From Maylandia zebra (lineage: Eukaryota > Chordata > Actinopteri > Cichliformes > Cichlidae): DNA of 64,000 nucleotides. Under the pieces are notes generated by a model that saw nothing but the letters and a program-made list of their open reading frames with translations, did not search any database and was not told the DNA's origin. This document shows positions 8,227 to 24,267 of this stretch, one piece after another. A program made the translations under genes and the position numbers. Within the stretch, counting starts at the first letter, position 1; every line of letters begins with the position of its first letter. The stretch spans positions 14,952,047 through 15,016,046 of the forward strand of contig NC_135179.1 of assembly GCF_041146795.1 (NCBI RefSeq), read 5' to 3'.

Positions 8227-9538
8227 AGAAGACAATAGGAAATTCTACTATTATCCATGAAAAAAAGTTTCTTATTTAACCATCAGTTTAAAACAGTGCA
8301 TATATCTGTAGCAATTAGCTTTATTAGTAGAAACACATCAATCTCTACTAATAAAGAAGAAAGTAGAAAAATAAGATTGTTTCTATAAACGAGGGCTAAA
8401 ATTCGAGGGACCGGAACTGGCAAATTTCCAGTATTCTTGTTCTGGAGTCGTCATTAATTGGTCATATGGCTGATTAAGAACTGGTCTGCTTCAATCATAC
8501 ACAACTTGCGCACAGCAGCGCAGACAAATAGTCACTTCTGCAGTCACAGCCATATGCTAACAAAGCTTGGAAGTAAGTTTGCCAAAGACCGCTGTGAAAA
8601 CCTTTGTAACAACAAACCTAATCAGACATCTAAATGTGGACACTAAAGAAATTAACAGAGGGAAAGTAGCTCAAAGTATCAAGGACTCAAAGCCAGCCAC
8701 AAGACAGCAGTCTCAGCAAGAGCAAGGGATTTAAGCTGTTAAAAGGAAAATGGTGGAGATGAATATAAACAAGAAAAGGGACAGTGTCCTGCTACCAGGC
8801 AAATTTATAGGCACATTGTAAAATGATGCAAGTATCTGAAAGTCTTTTGCTGAATAGATCTGCTGCACCTGCTTTTGGCTGGTAAGGTAAAATCTGTCAG
8901 ATTCAGTTGGGTGTACAGCAACACACAGTTAATTCTTTTTGTACCGCTTTCCAGTAGCAGAGCACTTTATTTTCAATAAAGTGAGAAAACAACCCTTAAT
9001 TTACAGCAGTTAAAGGAAAATTCTCCCCATCTAATAAGCTCTTTATTATGAAATATGTTTTGTCTCTCTAGGAAAGAGCAGATAGCAGAGCAGAGGGAGT
9101 ATAAAAAGAAGAAAGCTCAGAAGAAGGTACAGAGGATGAAGGAGCTGGAGCAAGAACGAGAGGAGCAAAAGTCAAAGTGGCAGCAGTTCAACAACAAAGC
9201 CTACTCAAAGAACAAGAAAGGCCAGGTAAGTTATTTTTAAGGCTAGTGTTAGAAAACCAAGATATCGGCTTGAAACTAGTGACATGTGTCCATAGGTTAC
9301 TGTTAAGTTCTTTGTAATGCATAATTAATACAAATTTTCCAGTACTACATTGTTGCAACAGGTACTAATGTTGATTTCCATGTGCTTTTGTTTATTCTAG
9401 GTGAAGAGGAGCATATTTGCATCTCCAGAAAGCGTCAACGGCAAGGTGGGAGTGGGAACGTGTGGTATTGCAGACAAGCCTATGACCCAGTACCATGACA
9501 CGTCCAAATACAATGTCAGACATCTAATGCCACAATGA
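4724..9538 (+). CDS. smndc1: smndc1 (SPF30), survival motor neuron domain-containing protein 1
   Basis: Nuclear splicing factor; in vertebrates it is needed for tri-snRNP joining to the pre-spliceosome. The coding exons are 4724-4843, 5803-5945, 6406-6567, 9072-9225 and 9401-9538, summing to 717 nt (238 aa, the same length as the human protein). Residues 1-60 are a helical N-terminus. The Tudor domain is at about 72-132 and keeps the aromatic cage for symmetric dimethyl-arginine: W83, Y90, F108 and Y111. A Lys-rich, coiled-coil-prone stretch (about 150-185, YKKKKAQKKVQR) holds the nuclear targeting signal. The conserved tail ends NVRHLMPQ. The start is the first ATG, directly after the acceptor (ACACAG|ATG). 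All introns are GT-AG and phases agree. The gene converges on mxi1. Identification is very secure. Confidence 0.97.
5126..5173. repeat. (CA)n microsatellite
   Basis: About 24 dinucleotide units in smndc1 intron 4844-5802. It forms the left boundary of a LINE fragment. Confidence 0.9.
5180..5360 (-). mobile_element. Non-LTR retrotransposon C-terminal fragment
   Basis: On the minus strand the reading frame gives KLGEWLQQIPGITSEISVQ, then KSAVLGTAKILRRTLKLPGLW and a stop (TAG ending at 5231). That reads like the extreme C-terminus of a fish reverse-transcriptase polyprotein. The copy is 5'-truncated exactly where the (TA)n array begins and is followed in 3' UTR-like sequence by the (CA)n array. 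Being wedged between two simple repeats suggests insertion into, or growth of, microsatellite DNA. I suspect an RLE-type (R4/Dong-like) clade but cannot prove it. Confidence 0.55.
5359..5390. repeat. (TA)n microsatellite
   Basis: About 16 TA units. It borders the 5'-truncated edge of the LINE fragment in smndc1 intron 4844-5802. Confidence 0.9.
5803..5945 (+). CDS. smndc1: smndc1 coding exon 2 (residues 41-88)
   Basis: The acceptor is TTTTGCAG and the donor is GTGAGTGT. It is 143 nt and splits the codon for Q88. It encodes EVIDLTKDLLTSQP, a short linker, and the start of the Tudor domain (HGWKVGDKCLAMWSQDG), including cage residue W83. Confidence 0.95.
6406..6567 (+). CDS. smndc1: smndc1 coding exon 3 (residues 88-142)
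   Basis: The acceptor is TTTTTTGCAG and the donor is GTATGAAC. It is 162 nt. It carries the remainder of the Tudor barrel (IYEAEIEEIDRDNGTAAVTF, then GYGNAEVIPLQNL) with cage residues Y90, F108 and Y111, followed by an acidic/basic linker ending at R142. Confidence 0.95.
6773..7280. mobile_element. Non-autonomous hAT element in smndc1 intron
   Basis: The element is at about 6781-7272. The left end CAGTGGTTCCCAAACTTTTT and the inverted right end (complement CAGACCTTCCCAAAGTGT) form imperfect terminal repeats. Both ends share a GGGCCCC block. The flanking octamers GCTTAGCT (6773-6780) and GTTTAGCT (7273-7280) match at 7 of 8 positions, the expected hAT target duplication. There is no transposase frame. 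It is in the same superfamily as the copy at 1784 but a different family, and looks older from the diverged ends. Confidence 0.75.
7533..7563. repeat. Perfect 10-bp inverted repeat (hairpin)
   Basis: GACTGGACCG at 7533-7542 and CGGTCCAGTC at 7554-7563 are exact complements separated by an 11-base loop. It lies in smndc1 intron 6568-9071. The function is unknown, and it could be a remnant of a short palindromic element. Confidence 0.5.
7760..7830. repeat. (GAT)n/(AAT)n compound microsatellite
   Basis: A GAT array, then an AAT array, then GAT again, immediately upstream of a SINE. It was probably the insertion target or arose alongside it. Confidence 0.9.
7831..8225 (+). mobile_element. tRNA-derived SINE with (ATT)n tail
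   Basis: The RNA polymerase III B-box GGTTCGATCCCC is at 7928-7939, and an A-box-like GTGGTTCAGGGGGTT lies about 50 bp upstream. The tail AAAGCACTTTGAGTGTCTAG, then AGCGCTATATAAATGCAA, then (ATT)n to 8225 is the LINE-matching tail of widespread teleost SINEs. The head TGACCGTGGTTCAGGG is duplicated (7837-7852 and 7872-7887). The inserted part forms an 8-bp inverted repeat, TCAGGGAA/TTCCCTGA. It sits in smndc1 intron 6568-9071, same strand as the gene. Confidence 0.8.
8440..8990. mobile_element. Decayed hAT-like element, copy 1
   Basis: It shares several blocks with 36050-36650: an AACTGGTC...CATACACAAC segment near 8480-8505 and CCGCTTTCCAGTAGCAGAGC near 8945. The second copy retains a BED-finger-like frame; this one does not. 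It occupies the 3' part of smndc1 intron 6568-9071. The boundaries are approximate. Confidence 0.4.
9072..9225 (+). CDS. smndc1: smndc1 coding exon 4 (residues 142-193)
   Basis: The acceptor is TCTCTCTAG and the donor is GTAAGTTA. It is 154 nt. It encodes the basic, coiled-coil-like block EYKKKKAQKKVQRMKELEQE followed by KWQQFNNKAYSKNKKGQ. It lies after the long repeat-filled intron 6568-9071. Confidence 0.95.
9401..9538 (+). CDS. smndc1: smndc1 terminal coding exon (residues 194-238)
   Basis: The acceptor is TTTATTCTAG. The translation VKRSIFASPESVNGKVGVGT continues to NVRHLMPQ and then TGA at 9536-9538. This C-terminal block is strongly conserved among vertebrate SMNDC1 proteins. Confidence 0.95.
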   Translation: MKRSIFASPESVNGKVGVGTCGIADKPMTQYHDTSKYNVRHLMPQ

Positions 9539-10030
9539 CCTGATATGACCTGTACATAATAGTCCACTGTATACTAGCTGTATCAGTGCTTTCCATTGTG
9601 TTTATACATGATTTAAGTTTCTCGAGTAAAGTAAGCTTTGAAAGTAAGTGCTTGCACACCAATGTTTTGAAATATTGTTGTAGTTTCATATATATATATT
9701 ATTATTATTATTATTATTGTTAGGCACAACAAATACAATCCATATGAGGGACTTGCCCTCCATTGGAGCAAGGTCATCTATTATGTAAGAAAAGGAAATG
9801 GTGTTTTAGAAAAGCCATAGAGTTTGCGGTTTGTCCACTGAGGCCAAATACCATCTGTTTTATTTATAAACATGCGCCTGTAGATGTGGTTTTTGCATTT
9901 GAGGCTGGATTTTAAACATTAACGTGTTCTAGGAAAGTCTGAATTAATAATGGTGTTGATTTTGAGTTGGCTGAATTTAAGTTTTCCCTCATGTACATAT
10001 AACAGTGAAATAAACATTGTTTTCAGTTTT
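9539..10030 (+). other. smndc1 3' UTR
   Basis: It runs from the TGA at 9536-9538 to the poly(A) signal near 10010. It contains a short TTA/ATT repeat at about 9699-9720. No conserved element was recognised by eye. Confidence 0.65.
10009..10014 (+). promoter_or_regulatory. smndc1 poly(A) signal AATAAA
   Basis: A canonical hexamer about 470 nt after the stop codon, followed by a T-rich stretch. Cleavage is expected about 15-25 nt downstream. Confidence 0.65.
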
Positions 10031-10297
10031 TAAAGATTTGATCCTTTACATCATTTCACCATCTCAGCAGTGTATTTTAGTCGTGGCCCCGTCAGGTCCT
10101 GTAGGTGGTGGCAAAGCGATGTCGTCAACATCAGGTTGCAGCTGTGAATACAACCGATTTTCTCATTTGAGTAACATGATTTTTTTTTTATTTTTTTTCT
10201 CTTTTCTCATGTTAGATGCTCAACATTGGCAAACTGGCTACACCACAGACCTGACTTGCATGTGAAACTTGCTCTGTTCTAATACAACTCTTATGAC
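10031..10297. other. Gap between convergent smndc1 and mxi1 3' ends
   Basis: Fewer than about 330 bases separate the two inferred poly(A) sites. A T-rich run at about 10180-10205 could aid termination of the plus-strand gene. No gene was seen. Confidence 0.5.
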
Positions 10298-10339
10298 TTT
10301 ATTGAACGTTAAAAGTAGGGATTAAAATAGACAGGATTG

Positions 10340-12067
10340 GGGTTTTTCTGTGTAGAGGTTTATTAAGATTTCAAGGGTAGTTATCAGGAACTGTAACAAA
10401 GCAGGGGACCAGCAGCACATGTTTTGCAAAAAAGTCACCTTGGATGGCTGATTAAGCACAAGAAAAACATTCTGGGGGTGTGCTTCAACGTACTTCCTTA
10501 ACAAAAGTCATTTTCATAGTGCATTTTATAGTTTCCCAAACATGTTGGGGGTTACAGGTGCAAGAGTCATATACCCACTTTAAGACACAATTTGGTGGTG
10601 ATCTACTTAGAAACTGGATCAGAAGAATGCAGATAAATGGTCTCATTTGGTTTCATGGATTTGAATAGCTCAGCAGTGCAATTCTTTGCATCAAATACAC
10701 ATCAAATTATCAAGTCTCCAGATTTCAAGGATTTTAGCTTTTTCTGCTACGATACAAACAAAAAAGTTAAACAATGAAGTACAAACCAAAATCTGTGGTG
10801 TTTATGTGGTTCATGCTACACACATGGTTGTAAGACTCAATCCAAAGCACATTACAACATGATTAGAAAGGCTACATTCAAATACACATGCACCATAGCG
10901 TTTCGAGTCCATTACAATCATTTCACTGTTGATTATGAATAGCTGGTACTACCGCTGGAGCAAGTGGAAAACTATAATTTGGAGTTGGACGGACAGAATA
11001 ATGTGCTAAACCCAGCCAACACTGAAGATCTATTAAAACTAGAGGCATTATTGCTTGAGCTTTGTGCTTGGACAAGTGCGGGATAGCTTATTACTGTCTA
11101 AAAAAAATTTAATTCACGCACAGTGTGAAAGCATTTCGAGTAATGCATTAAACTAGCACTGCTTCAGTGGGGATTTTACATCATGTAAGTTTGGTAAACA
11201 TTTAGAAACAGAAAATAATAAAAGAATTTAACAGCAAGGGTTTTTTTCCCATTCAAGCATGACCAAGACCTAGCTACAGTACAATTAAATATACCAAAAA
11301 TAAATATTATATGCAAAATAAATTAGAATAACAAGGGTGGACTGCACCACCTCTCTGTATCTGACTGTATGTCACTTAAGAAGAGGGACGCCACATGGAT
11401 CGATGATGTTGGTGGGTCCTAAAGCAGAGGTTATAGAAGTATGATAAACATTTTGGAATGCAGACATTTTAGCCCTTTCCTCTGACTTGGACACTGACAA
11501 GAAGTGCTATCTGGATACATTATCCAAAGAAAAAGGGCCATGTTTTTTTTGTTTTTACAAGGCAATGGAGCGAACGTTCCCAATGGTGAGTTTCTAGCTG
11601 GTATTTGGGATTTTTTGTCTGTTTTGCTGGTTTCTGAGGATCAACTTCACTAAAGGTACAGTTTAGCCTTTAGTGTTTGACACAGGTGCATTCATGGGTC
11701 CTCTAAAGGATCACTATCAAGTGCAGGTATGGCGGCTTCAAGCTGGTAATGGGTAAAGGGACATTCGGGTGATTGATTAAGTCATCTTTTAAAGTAAGGA
11801 AACCGTATATTGCTGGAGATTTGTGGTTGTGTAAATTGGAGCCGCTTGGTTTTTGGAAGGAGACTGTTTTAGACTTTCAGACTTGAGCTGAACTTAAGGC
11901 TGGTTCTTGGGTGGAGATGTTTCATTTGTCAGGTAAAGATAGGATAGGGGCTGGTTCTTCTGATGACAGATTAGCTAAACGGTAAGGGAGACTGGAGCTG
12001 TAGGCTGGTACTTTGACAGGTAAAAGCCATAAAAGACTGCAGCTTAATGAAAGTATAGGCTGGTGCT
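10340..12067 (-). other. mxi1 3' UTR
   Basis: About 1.7 kb of AT-rich sequence with no reading frame between the mxi1 stop and the poly(A) signal. Its stop-proximal part (11843-12068) is a degenerate periodic repeat, listed separately. A long 3' UTR is usual for vertebrate MXI1. Confidence 0.6.
10359..10364 (-). promoter_or_regulatory. mxi1 poly(A) signal
   Basis: TTTATT on the plus strand is AATAAA on the minus strand, about 1.7 kb downstream of the mxi1 stop codon. A second candidate TTTATT lies at 10298-10303 and would lengthen the transcript by about 60 nt. Confidence 0.5.

Positions 12068-12068
<1 letters not shown>
11843..12068. repeat. Degenerate ~54-bp periodic repeat next to mxi1 stop codon
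   Basis: GGCTGGTNCTT recurs at 11898, 11949, 12003 and 12058 (intervals 51, 54 and 55), with a weaker copy CGCTTGGTTTTTGG at 11843. Two units also share CAGGTAAA. The last copy reaches the stop codon. It looks like an old tandem duplication in the proximal 3' UTR. Confidence 0.55.
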
Positions 12069-17903
<5,835 letters not shown>

Positions 17904-18210
17904 TTTTTCTGTTCTTTCTTTCTTTGTTTCTTTTTTTTTTAACTTTAGGCTTTTGGGGGGGCTTTGACAAATACGCAGCGCTGAAATTGCTCTCCTTGTT
18001 CCGTCTGTGCGCTGAGCGGATGACTGAAATGAACTAGGCTGGATGGAATTGCAGTCCTTAGCCTCAGCCACTTGCCCTACTTGGTGGATAATCCCTCCCA
18101 CTAACGCATGCACATTGCATTCATTGTCAACCGTGCCATAATAAATCCTCATTATCAATACTGCAAGAGAGTAACAAATAGCACACTTGTGTCCAGTGAC
18201 ATTCTGCAAT
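17904..18210 (-). promoter_or_regulatory. mxi1 5' UTR and promoter region
   Basis: The sequence upstream of the chosen ATG is an A-rich 5' UTR (polypyrimidine on the plus strand at 17910-17940) that remains open in the coding frame to 18209. A GGGGGGGCTTT block lies near 17955. The transcription start was not determined. Confidence 0.4.
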
Positions 18211-21200
18211 AATGACTGCTTTCATTTGTAATAAAGCTGCATTATTTTAGCTGCCATAAACTGGATAATTATGACGAATGCTCCTTTTCCCATGTGCATT
18301 CAGTTATCTCTAAATATGTATGTGAACAGAGTTTAAAAGTGAAAAAGCATTAAGATCAAACGGCAGATCTAATCAATAGTTCAACCTGGATACCGGGGAC
18401 AACTGCCAGGGTTGGTCTTGGTTATAAATATGTAATCACTTGGGGCTTTTGTGTTGTTAAAGGGCCCCACATGGTCCTGCTTCAATGCTGGAACCGCACT
18501 CTATTCCCACATGCTTTTAAATGTGCTCTGTAATTAACATCTTTACACATTTGTACACTGGGATAGCAGTTTAGAGAGCTACTTGTGTCGCTTTCATGTT
18601 GCACCGCGTTGTCATCCCATCCTCACAAAAAACAGATACCTGTGCGACATTTGAAAGCCGATTGAATGCAGTACAACTCAGGTGTTTGATGTGATAATTT
18701 TAGGTGATTCATTTACTTCCTGCTGGATTGGAAAATTGAGTTTTGTCAGGGGAGTGCAGGTGGGGAGGGGGATTCTTGGCGTAAATCAAATGAACTCATA
18801 TTAGTTCAGGTGCAGTTTGTTTGCCATTATTTGCATTTAATAATCTCATTGTTTGCCCCCCTCAGCCCCTCTGTGTGTCTTTTCCTGGTTCCAAAGCAGT
18901 CTAAACTCACATCGAGATTAAAAGGAAAGTTGCAAACAAGTGAAAGGATTTTTAGGAACAGGCACAGCCAATCCTTGTGTAGAAATGTCTTTACTTTACT
19001 AAACTTTAAAGTTATCTGCCATTTTCAAAAATTAACCTTGAAATTGAACCTTTTTCGAGCTTGATGCTCCACTTCTGTTGTCCCTTTTGAGAGATTAAGA
19101 AGTCATTTTGCCCCACACTGGGAGGAATGGAAGAGAACAGAGGGGGGAAAGGGACTGCCTTTACAAGGCCAGCCATGCGTGCAGGGCTGTGTTGTGCCTC
19201 TGAGACAATGGGTGCAGATGGCTGGCCCGCTGCAGATGTGGTCTGGCCTGTAACGGACGCCTGTGAGAGAGTACACCATCCCATAGAGGCTTTAATAAGC
19301 CTGGCGAGGCCTCTCACATAGACACTGAAACAGTGACGCACACTTCAGGGACACATATTCTTGCAAATACAGGTCTGTTTTGACTCATAGGCACTGCATA
19401 TTTCTCTCCTAATATGCAATAAGGCTTTTGTTACTGGAGCATGTTTAGCATATAAAACAACAACGCCAGTGTGCACTCAGACATCATCTACTGCTACGCA
19501 CATGCTCAAAAGGACACACAAATAGAGTGAGACATGGACAGAGAGTTCAGTGGGGGATGGAAACTGACAGCATTTTACCAGGAAAAGACTCATCTGTGCT
19601 GTGAGGCTTGTGTGCAGACTGATTCTGCGTGCTGCACACTGATAGCGACTGTGGAAAGCTGACCCGCTGTAGGTTGGTGTAGAATGTGACCCCAACTGGA
19701 GTAATCTGAAAAGCCTGAGGATTACACCAGTGGCTCAGTTGTCACAGAGGAGGCAAAGTCACACAGTGCTGGAGTGTGTATAGGCTTGCTTTTATGAAAA
19801 AGAACATGACAAAAATCACACATAAGGGAGAATAATCCATTCTGGGTGTTGTCAAAAAGGCAAATATATTTATTTATTTTTTTAAATGCAGGGGACTCTA
19901 TTTGATGTTACCCTGCTAAGATGATGTTTTCAGACTATCCATTGTACCACAGCAGTCTCCCGTTGTTTCAAAACAATAGCTGCACTTTGCCCCGAGGTCA
20001 CAGTAGGACAATAAAGCAGACCAGACGTGTGTCACCTGCTCCGTCCTCTCCTTAGCACTGTCAGGATGTGGATGAGGTCAGCGGCAAGCTTTCCCCCCCT
20101 TATTTATTCTTAATAACCATCAGTCTTTGTTTTTACATTAAACTTAAAATCATGTTTATGTTTTCTTAATTATCTAATTTTATTGTTGTTGGTGGTGGTT
20201 TTACACAGTTAAATGCACTGCCTTAAAACTTTTCTCCCTATTACATCTCATAGAAGGTGAGATGTGTGTGTGTGTAGTTTGGGGTTTGGTGGAGGTTCAG
20301 ATCCTGTCACTCCCCCCCAACATGAACACCTGTTGGAGACACCAAATCCTCTCTTTGTCTCTGCATCTCCCCCCTCTCAGTGGATTACTATGACAACGCC
20401 CATTCATATCATGGCTGAATGCTGATTATACAGCTTCACACAATTATCTCTGAATAGAATATATTGTTTTAGGGGAGCTCGCTTTTTGTTTTTTGAAATT
20501 AGATGCAGAGGCTGTGTAAACAGTTCCCAAGATGTATTTAATATAAGAGGTGTTACTCCATCTGGTGAAAATGGTTCAAGTTTTGTGATGCATCACTGTC
20601 CAACAACATCAAAAATCTCCTCATGTTTAACTGATTCCCATGTAAGTACTCCACAGGGTATTTGTGCATACTTCTGCAGTAGCCAGTAGGTTTGTGAAGA
20701 GGCGATCAGCTAACTAAAAGACAACATAAAATTACAATTTAATCATAGAATTAAGTAGATCTAGACAAGTTTGTGCATCAAGGTCATAATTAACAAAAGC
20801 AACCAGGAAACAGCTAAAAGTAAGACTGAAATCATAAAAACAAATAAGTAATACATTTTTTTTAAAATGAAATGGCAAGCTAAAACTATGGATAACTAGC
20901 TAAGATTGTTCACTAGTATAAATAAGTTCCTGACATTGTTTCCCAAAAGTAAACCAGGCATTTAAAATGGTTTGCTAAAAATCTTGGCTAACCAGTTAAA
21001 ATAGCAAAATATTAGCATGGATAAACTGTTGAAACTGTGAAAGTAAAGTTAAAAGAAAGAAATGCTTTATCCAAAATTTAGAAAATACTTTTATTAGAGC
21101 AATTAATAAACAAAAATATAAATACATAAAAATCATATGTGGCTAAATAAAATAATAAAAACAAAACTCTATAGTGCTAGCTAAATGCTATAGAGTCACA

Positions 21201-21580
21201 GTTTGAATAAGAGTATTGATAAACAGTTAAAATTGTTAGCCAACAGTATGGATAACAGATGTATAAAGACATGGATTAACTTTTGAAGAATTGGCTAACA
21301 GTATAAACTGCAGTAATCATATTAAGAAAGTACAACCTCTTTTAAATGAGACATGAAAATATCTTGGCTTTTAACAGATCTTATAATGTGATCAATGTAG
21401 TCTCACATGAACAACAACACATTACATATTATGGCTTGTAATTATTTATTTATCAAAAACTGAGCTGAAATTTAGCACTGATGAAAAACTAAACACACCC
21501 CTACTTCTTCCATAGGAATTAAAAGTAGGAGCTATCTGCTGCTAATTAGTAAGTATGAACACCTCCACTAAAAACAGTCG
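18211..21580. other. Intergenic, mxi1 upstream region
   Basis: About 3.4 kb with no coding exon recognised. 20700-21480 is markedly A-rich with repeated TAAAACT/GCTAACA words. It should hold mxi1 upstream control sequence, but I cannot point to individual sites. Confidence 0.45.
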
Positions 21581-21584
21581 TTTT

Positions 21585-22345
21585 TGGCAGTTTGACGGTC
21601 TGGAGCAGTCGGTTGTGTTGCTAACGATCTTAGAGAAGCAATTGTTGCCGCTGAACAATCTCCGATGGGTTATAAGACAATTTCAAGACAACTAACAAAA
21701 ACCCAAGAGGTGTATTTCGGACTCAGTTACACTGCAGGCTTCAGTTAGCATGTTAAATGTTAAAGATCATGAAAGTACAAAAAGAAAACAAATGAAAGTG
21801 TGGTTTGTATGAAAAGCTATGGAGTTCCCAGGAGAACGCCTCTACCCTTTAAAAAAGTTGCATGTCAGCAACTCATAAGATGTCTGGAACAATGGCTTTT
21901 GGATACACAACAACAAGGTGGAGTTATGTGGTTATTGCGCAGCTCGACACTTGGAGAGAACCAAAACAGCAAGGTGGTGGAGGGGTGATGATCGGGGCTT
22001 GTTTTGAAGTCAGATGATCTGGGCACCTTACAGTCATTGTGTCAGCCATGGACTCCTTTGTATACCAAAATATTCTAGAGTCAAATGTGAGGCCATCTGT
22101 TCAACTGCTAAAACTCAGAGTCGTACAACAGGACAATGATCCCACTGCAGCAAATCTACAACAGAATGGCTGCAGACCCAAAGAAGAGTACGCTTAAATT
22201 CCTCAGCAATTTCAGAGACTAAAGTCATGCAGGAAACAATTACAAGTTTTGCTGCTGAAGGCGTTGAATCATAGGAAGTACTTACTTTTGCACACACTGC
22301 TTCTGCATTTTGCTCAGTTAAAAAAAAAAAATAGTGATGCAGTAT
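21585..22345 (+). mobile_element. Decayed Tc1-like transposon
   Basis: On the plus strand, about 21628-21705 reads LREAIVAAEQSPMGYKTISR, the paired-like helix-turn-helix of Tc1 transposases. About 21975-22140 reads RGGGVMI-like text, then GTMDS and NVRPSVQLLKLRVVQQDNDP, containing the QDNDP motif around the second catalytic Asp. The sequence closes with ACTTACTTTTGCACACACTGC, a Tc1-type end. Frameshifts and stops inactivate it. It lies between mxi1 and add3. Confidence 0.75.
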
Positions 22346-22792
22346 AATAAATCTCATGTTGTTGCTCATTTGAAGTTGCATTTACTTAATTTTAAGGTCT
22401 AATAAGGACTAGATAATGTCCTGATATGTAATACTTTAGAAGTGGCAAATGGTGCACCTTTTACCACAAGTGTGTGTAAAATGTTACAAAGCGGATTAAC
22501 CGTTTAAATTTGTCACCAAGTCATGAAATAAATGACTGTTAAACAGAGTCATAGCTAAATGCAGTTGGTGAATAGTTTAAAGTTGTAGATATCTCAGTTT
22601 AAACATCAAACAGATCTAGTTTAAGATGAGTTCAAATAAAGCGATTTAATGACGAAAACAGTTCATGTAAAATTTTGACTGTATAACAATTCTGCGTGCA
22701 AAAAGATCGGGAACCACTGCTTTAAATGATCGAGCATCCTTCAGCTAATAACCGAGACAGAAACAGAACAGTTATGGAAACATATCCCAGCT

Positions 22793-22798
22793 TTTATT
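22793..22798 (-). promoter_or_regulatory. add3 poly(A) signal
   Basis: Plus-strand TTTATT, which is AATAAA in the add3 direction, about 1.47 kb after the stop codon. It is followed by AAGCTGGGATATG on the minus strand. Confidence 0.5.
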
Positions 22799-23906
22799 AA
22801 ATCAGGTCATTAAATCAAGGCATTGTTAAAAGGCTGACTTTGAAGCAAGGCGACTGAAGAAAAAAAAAAAAAGGTGATACAAACAGCAATGTAAACAACA
22901 GAGGAAGAACAGCATTAAGCACACTAATTACACAAGTAATACAGTTTGTAAACACAAAGCGCTCTGCATGTTCAGTAAATAAGGAGCTTAATTAAGGTGG
23001 GTAAAAACCCCCAAAAACAACAGAGGAAGTGTTAAAATATTGTTATTTGATTGTACTGTCACATCTCTATATTTCATTGTTTAACATTTGGTTTAGCGTA
23101 ACAAAAGAACTTCACAAAAAAAAGAAAAAAGAAAACTATTTACAAAGGCAAAGAATTCACTCCCTTTGGGTTTAAACAAATCATTCACATTATTGACTGG
23201 GATGTAAATATATGGCCCTCTAATATACTTTATATCAAACTAACAGTGGCTACAAAGAAAAGCTTTCCATCAGCCAACTACTTAGCCAAAATCTGCCATC
23301 AGCATCCGTCACATTCATTTCACTTTCTGCAGCGCAGACGTGCCACTTTCATCCAATGAAGCGATTTCCCCGTCAGTTCTGTAAAAAGTCACTCTTTGTC
23401 ACTCCTAAACAACGTGCGGCAATCCTCGCTTTGCTGAGCTCTTTCTGATAGTCACAGTCAATTCCTTGTCACAATTACAATAAAGCAGCAACCATGGGAA
23501 CAATATCACGTGTTAAAAACTACATGAATTATTACTGAATTATCAATCACTGCGTGTTAAGTATAAGAGTTAGTATGTAAATAGACAAAGAAATCATCTC
23601 TCAAACACTATAATGTTAATACCTATAATATAAACCGACATATATTATTACAAGGTAGTAGAACTATGACTATGTTCAGTTACAACTCGTACTTCTTATA
23701 AGTCTAACCGTCATATAATTTGAATATCTTCAGCCGCTGTTACACTACTGGTATGGAAGTTACATTTTTTTTAAATTGCTAAACAATTTTCTTAGCTGTC
23801 AGTATACATTCAACAATGAACTTGTGCAAAAAGGGGGGAAAAAAAAAAATTCACAAATATGTAACACGTCCGATCGGATGCATTAACTTCAAAGCTTTGG
23901 CCTGCG

Positions 23907-23943
23907 TTTGGCTCTCCAGGGCTCTGAGTCACCCCCGTCTCCT
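23907..23943. repeat. Diverged duplicate of an add3 last-exon segment
   Basis: GTTTGGCTCTCCAGGGCTCT followed by GAGTCACCCCCGTCT matches GTTTGGCTCTCCGGGGTCTG followed by AGGCTCCCCCGTCT at 24365-24400, with one gap and about four substitutions. The second copy is coding ([12 protein letters not shown] on the minus strand); this one is 330 bases past the stop codon. Probably a local duplication that landed in the 3' UTR. Confidence 0.5.
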
Positions 23944-24267
23944 TTGATACCCATTTCTAAAACCCGTTAAAAAATATGGGTGAGAACAAAGAACCAAAAC
24001 AAAAACAGTCCTGCATTGCATTTTGATTTGATGAAACTCCGCTGAGCCCTCAGTGGTCAAATGAAATCTCACAGGAAATTAAACCTTCCGCATTACCATC
24101 TACTGGCACATCTCTGAAAAACTTTCACATTGAATAATAGCTGTGAATGTGGGGAACTGGGTGTTCAAATACAACAATGTCCTGGGGGGCTTATTTCACT
24201 TCCCTTCAACAAACTGAAAATTAGGAAGGCAATTCAGACGTTTTCATTGCTTTTCGGGTTCATTCGC

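Larger units (their letters stand above)
22775..24267 (-). other. add3 3' UTR
   Basis: About 1.5 kb, AT-rich, without reading frames. It contains A-runs at 22860-22872 and 23838-23850 and a diverged copy of part of the last coding exon at about 23907-23943 (see repeat). Confidence 0.55.

Noticed and set aside
17904..18209. N-terminal extension of mxi1 starting MQNVTGHKC
   Set aside because: Open in frame but unlike any MXI1 N-terminus and A-rich before the chosen ATG, so treated as 5' UTR; proteomics could overturn this.
22708..22724. GGGAACCACTGC, resembling a hAT right terminus
   Set aside because: No partner left terminus or target duplication was found, so no element was called.
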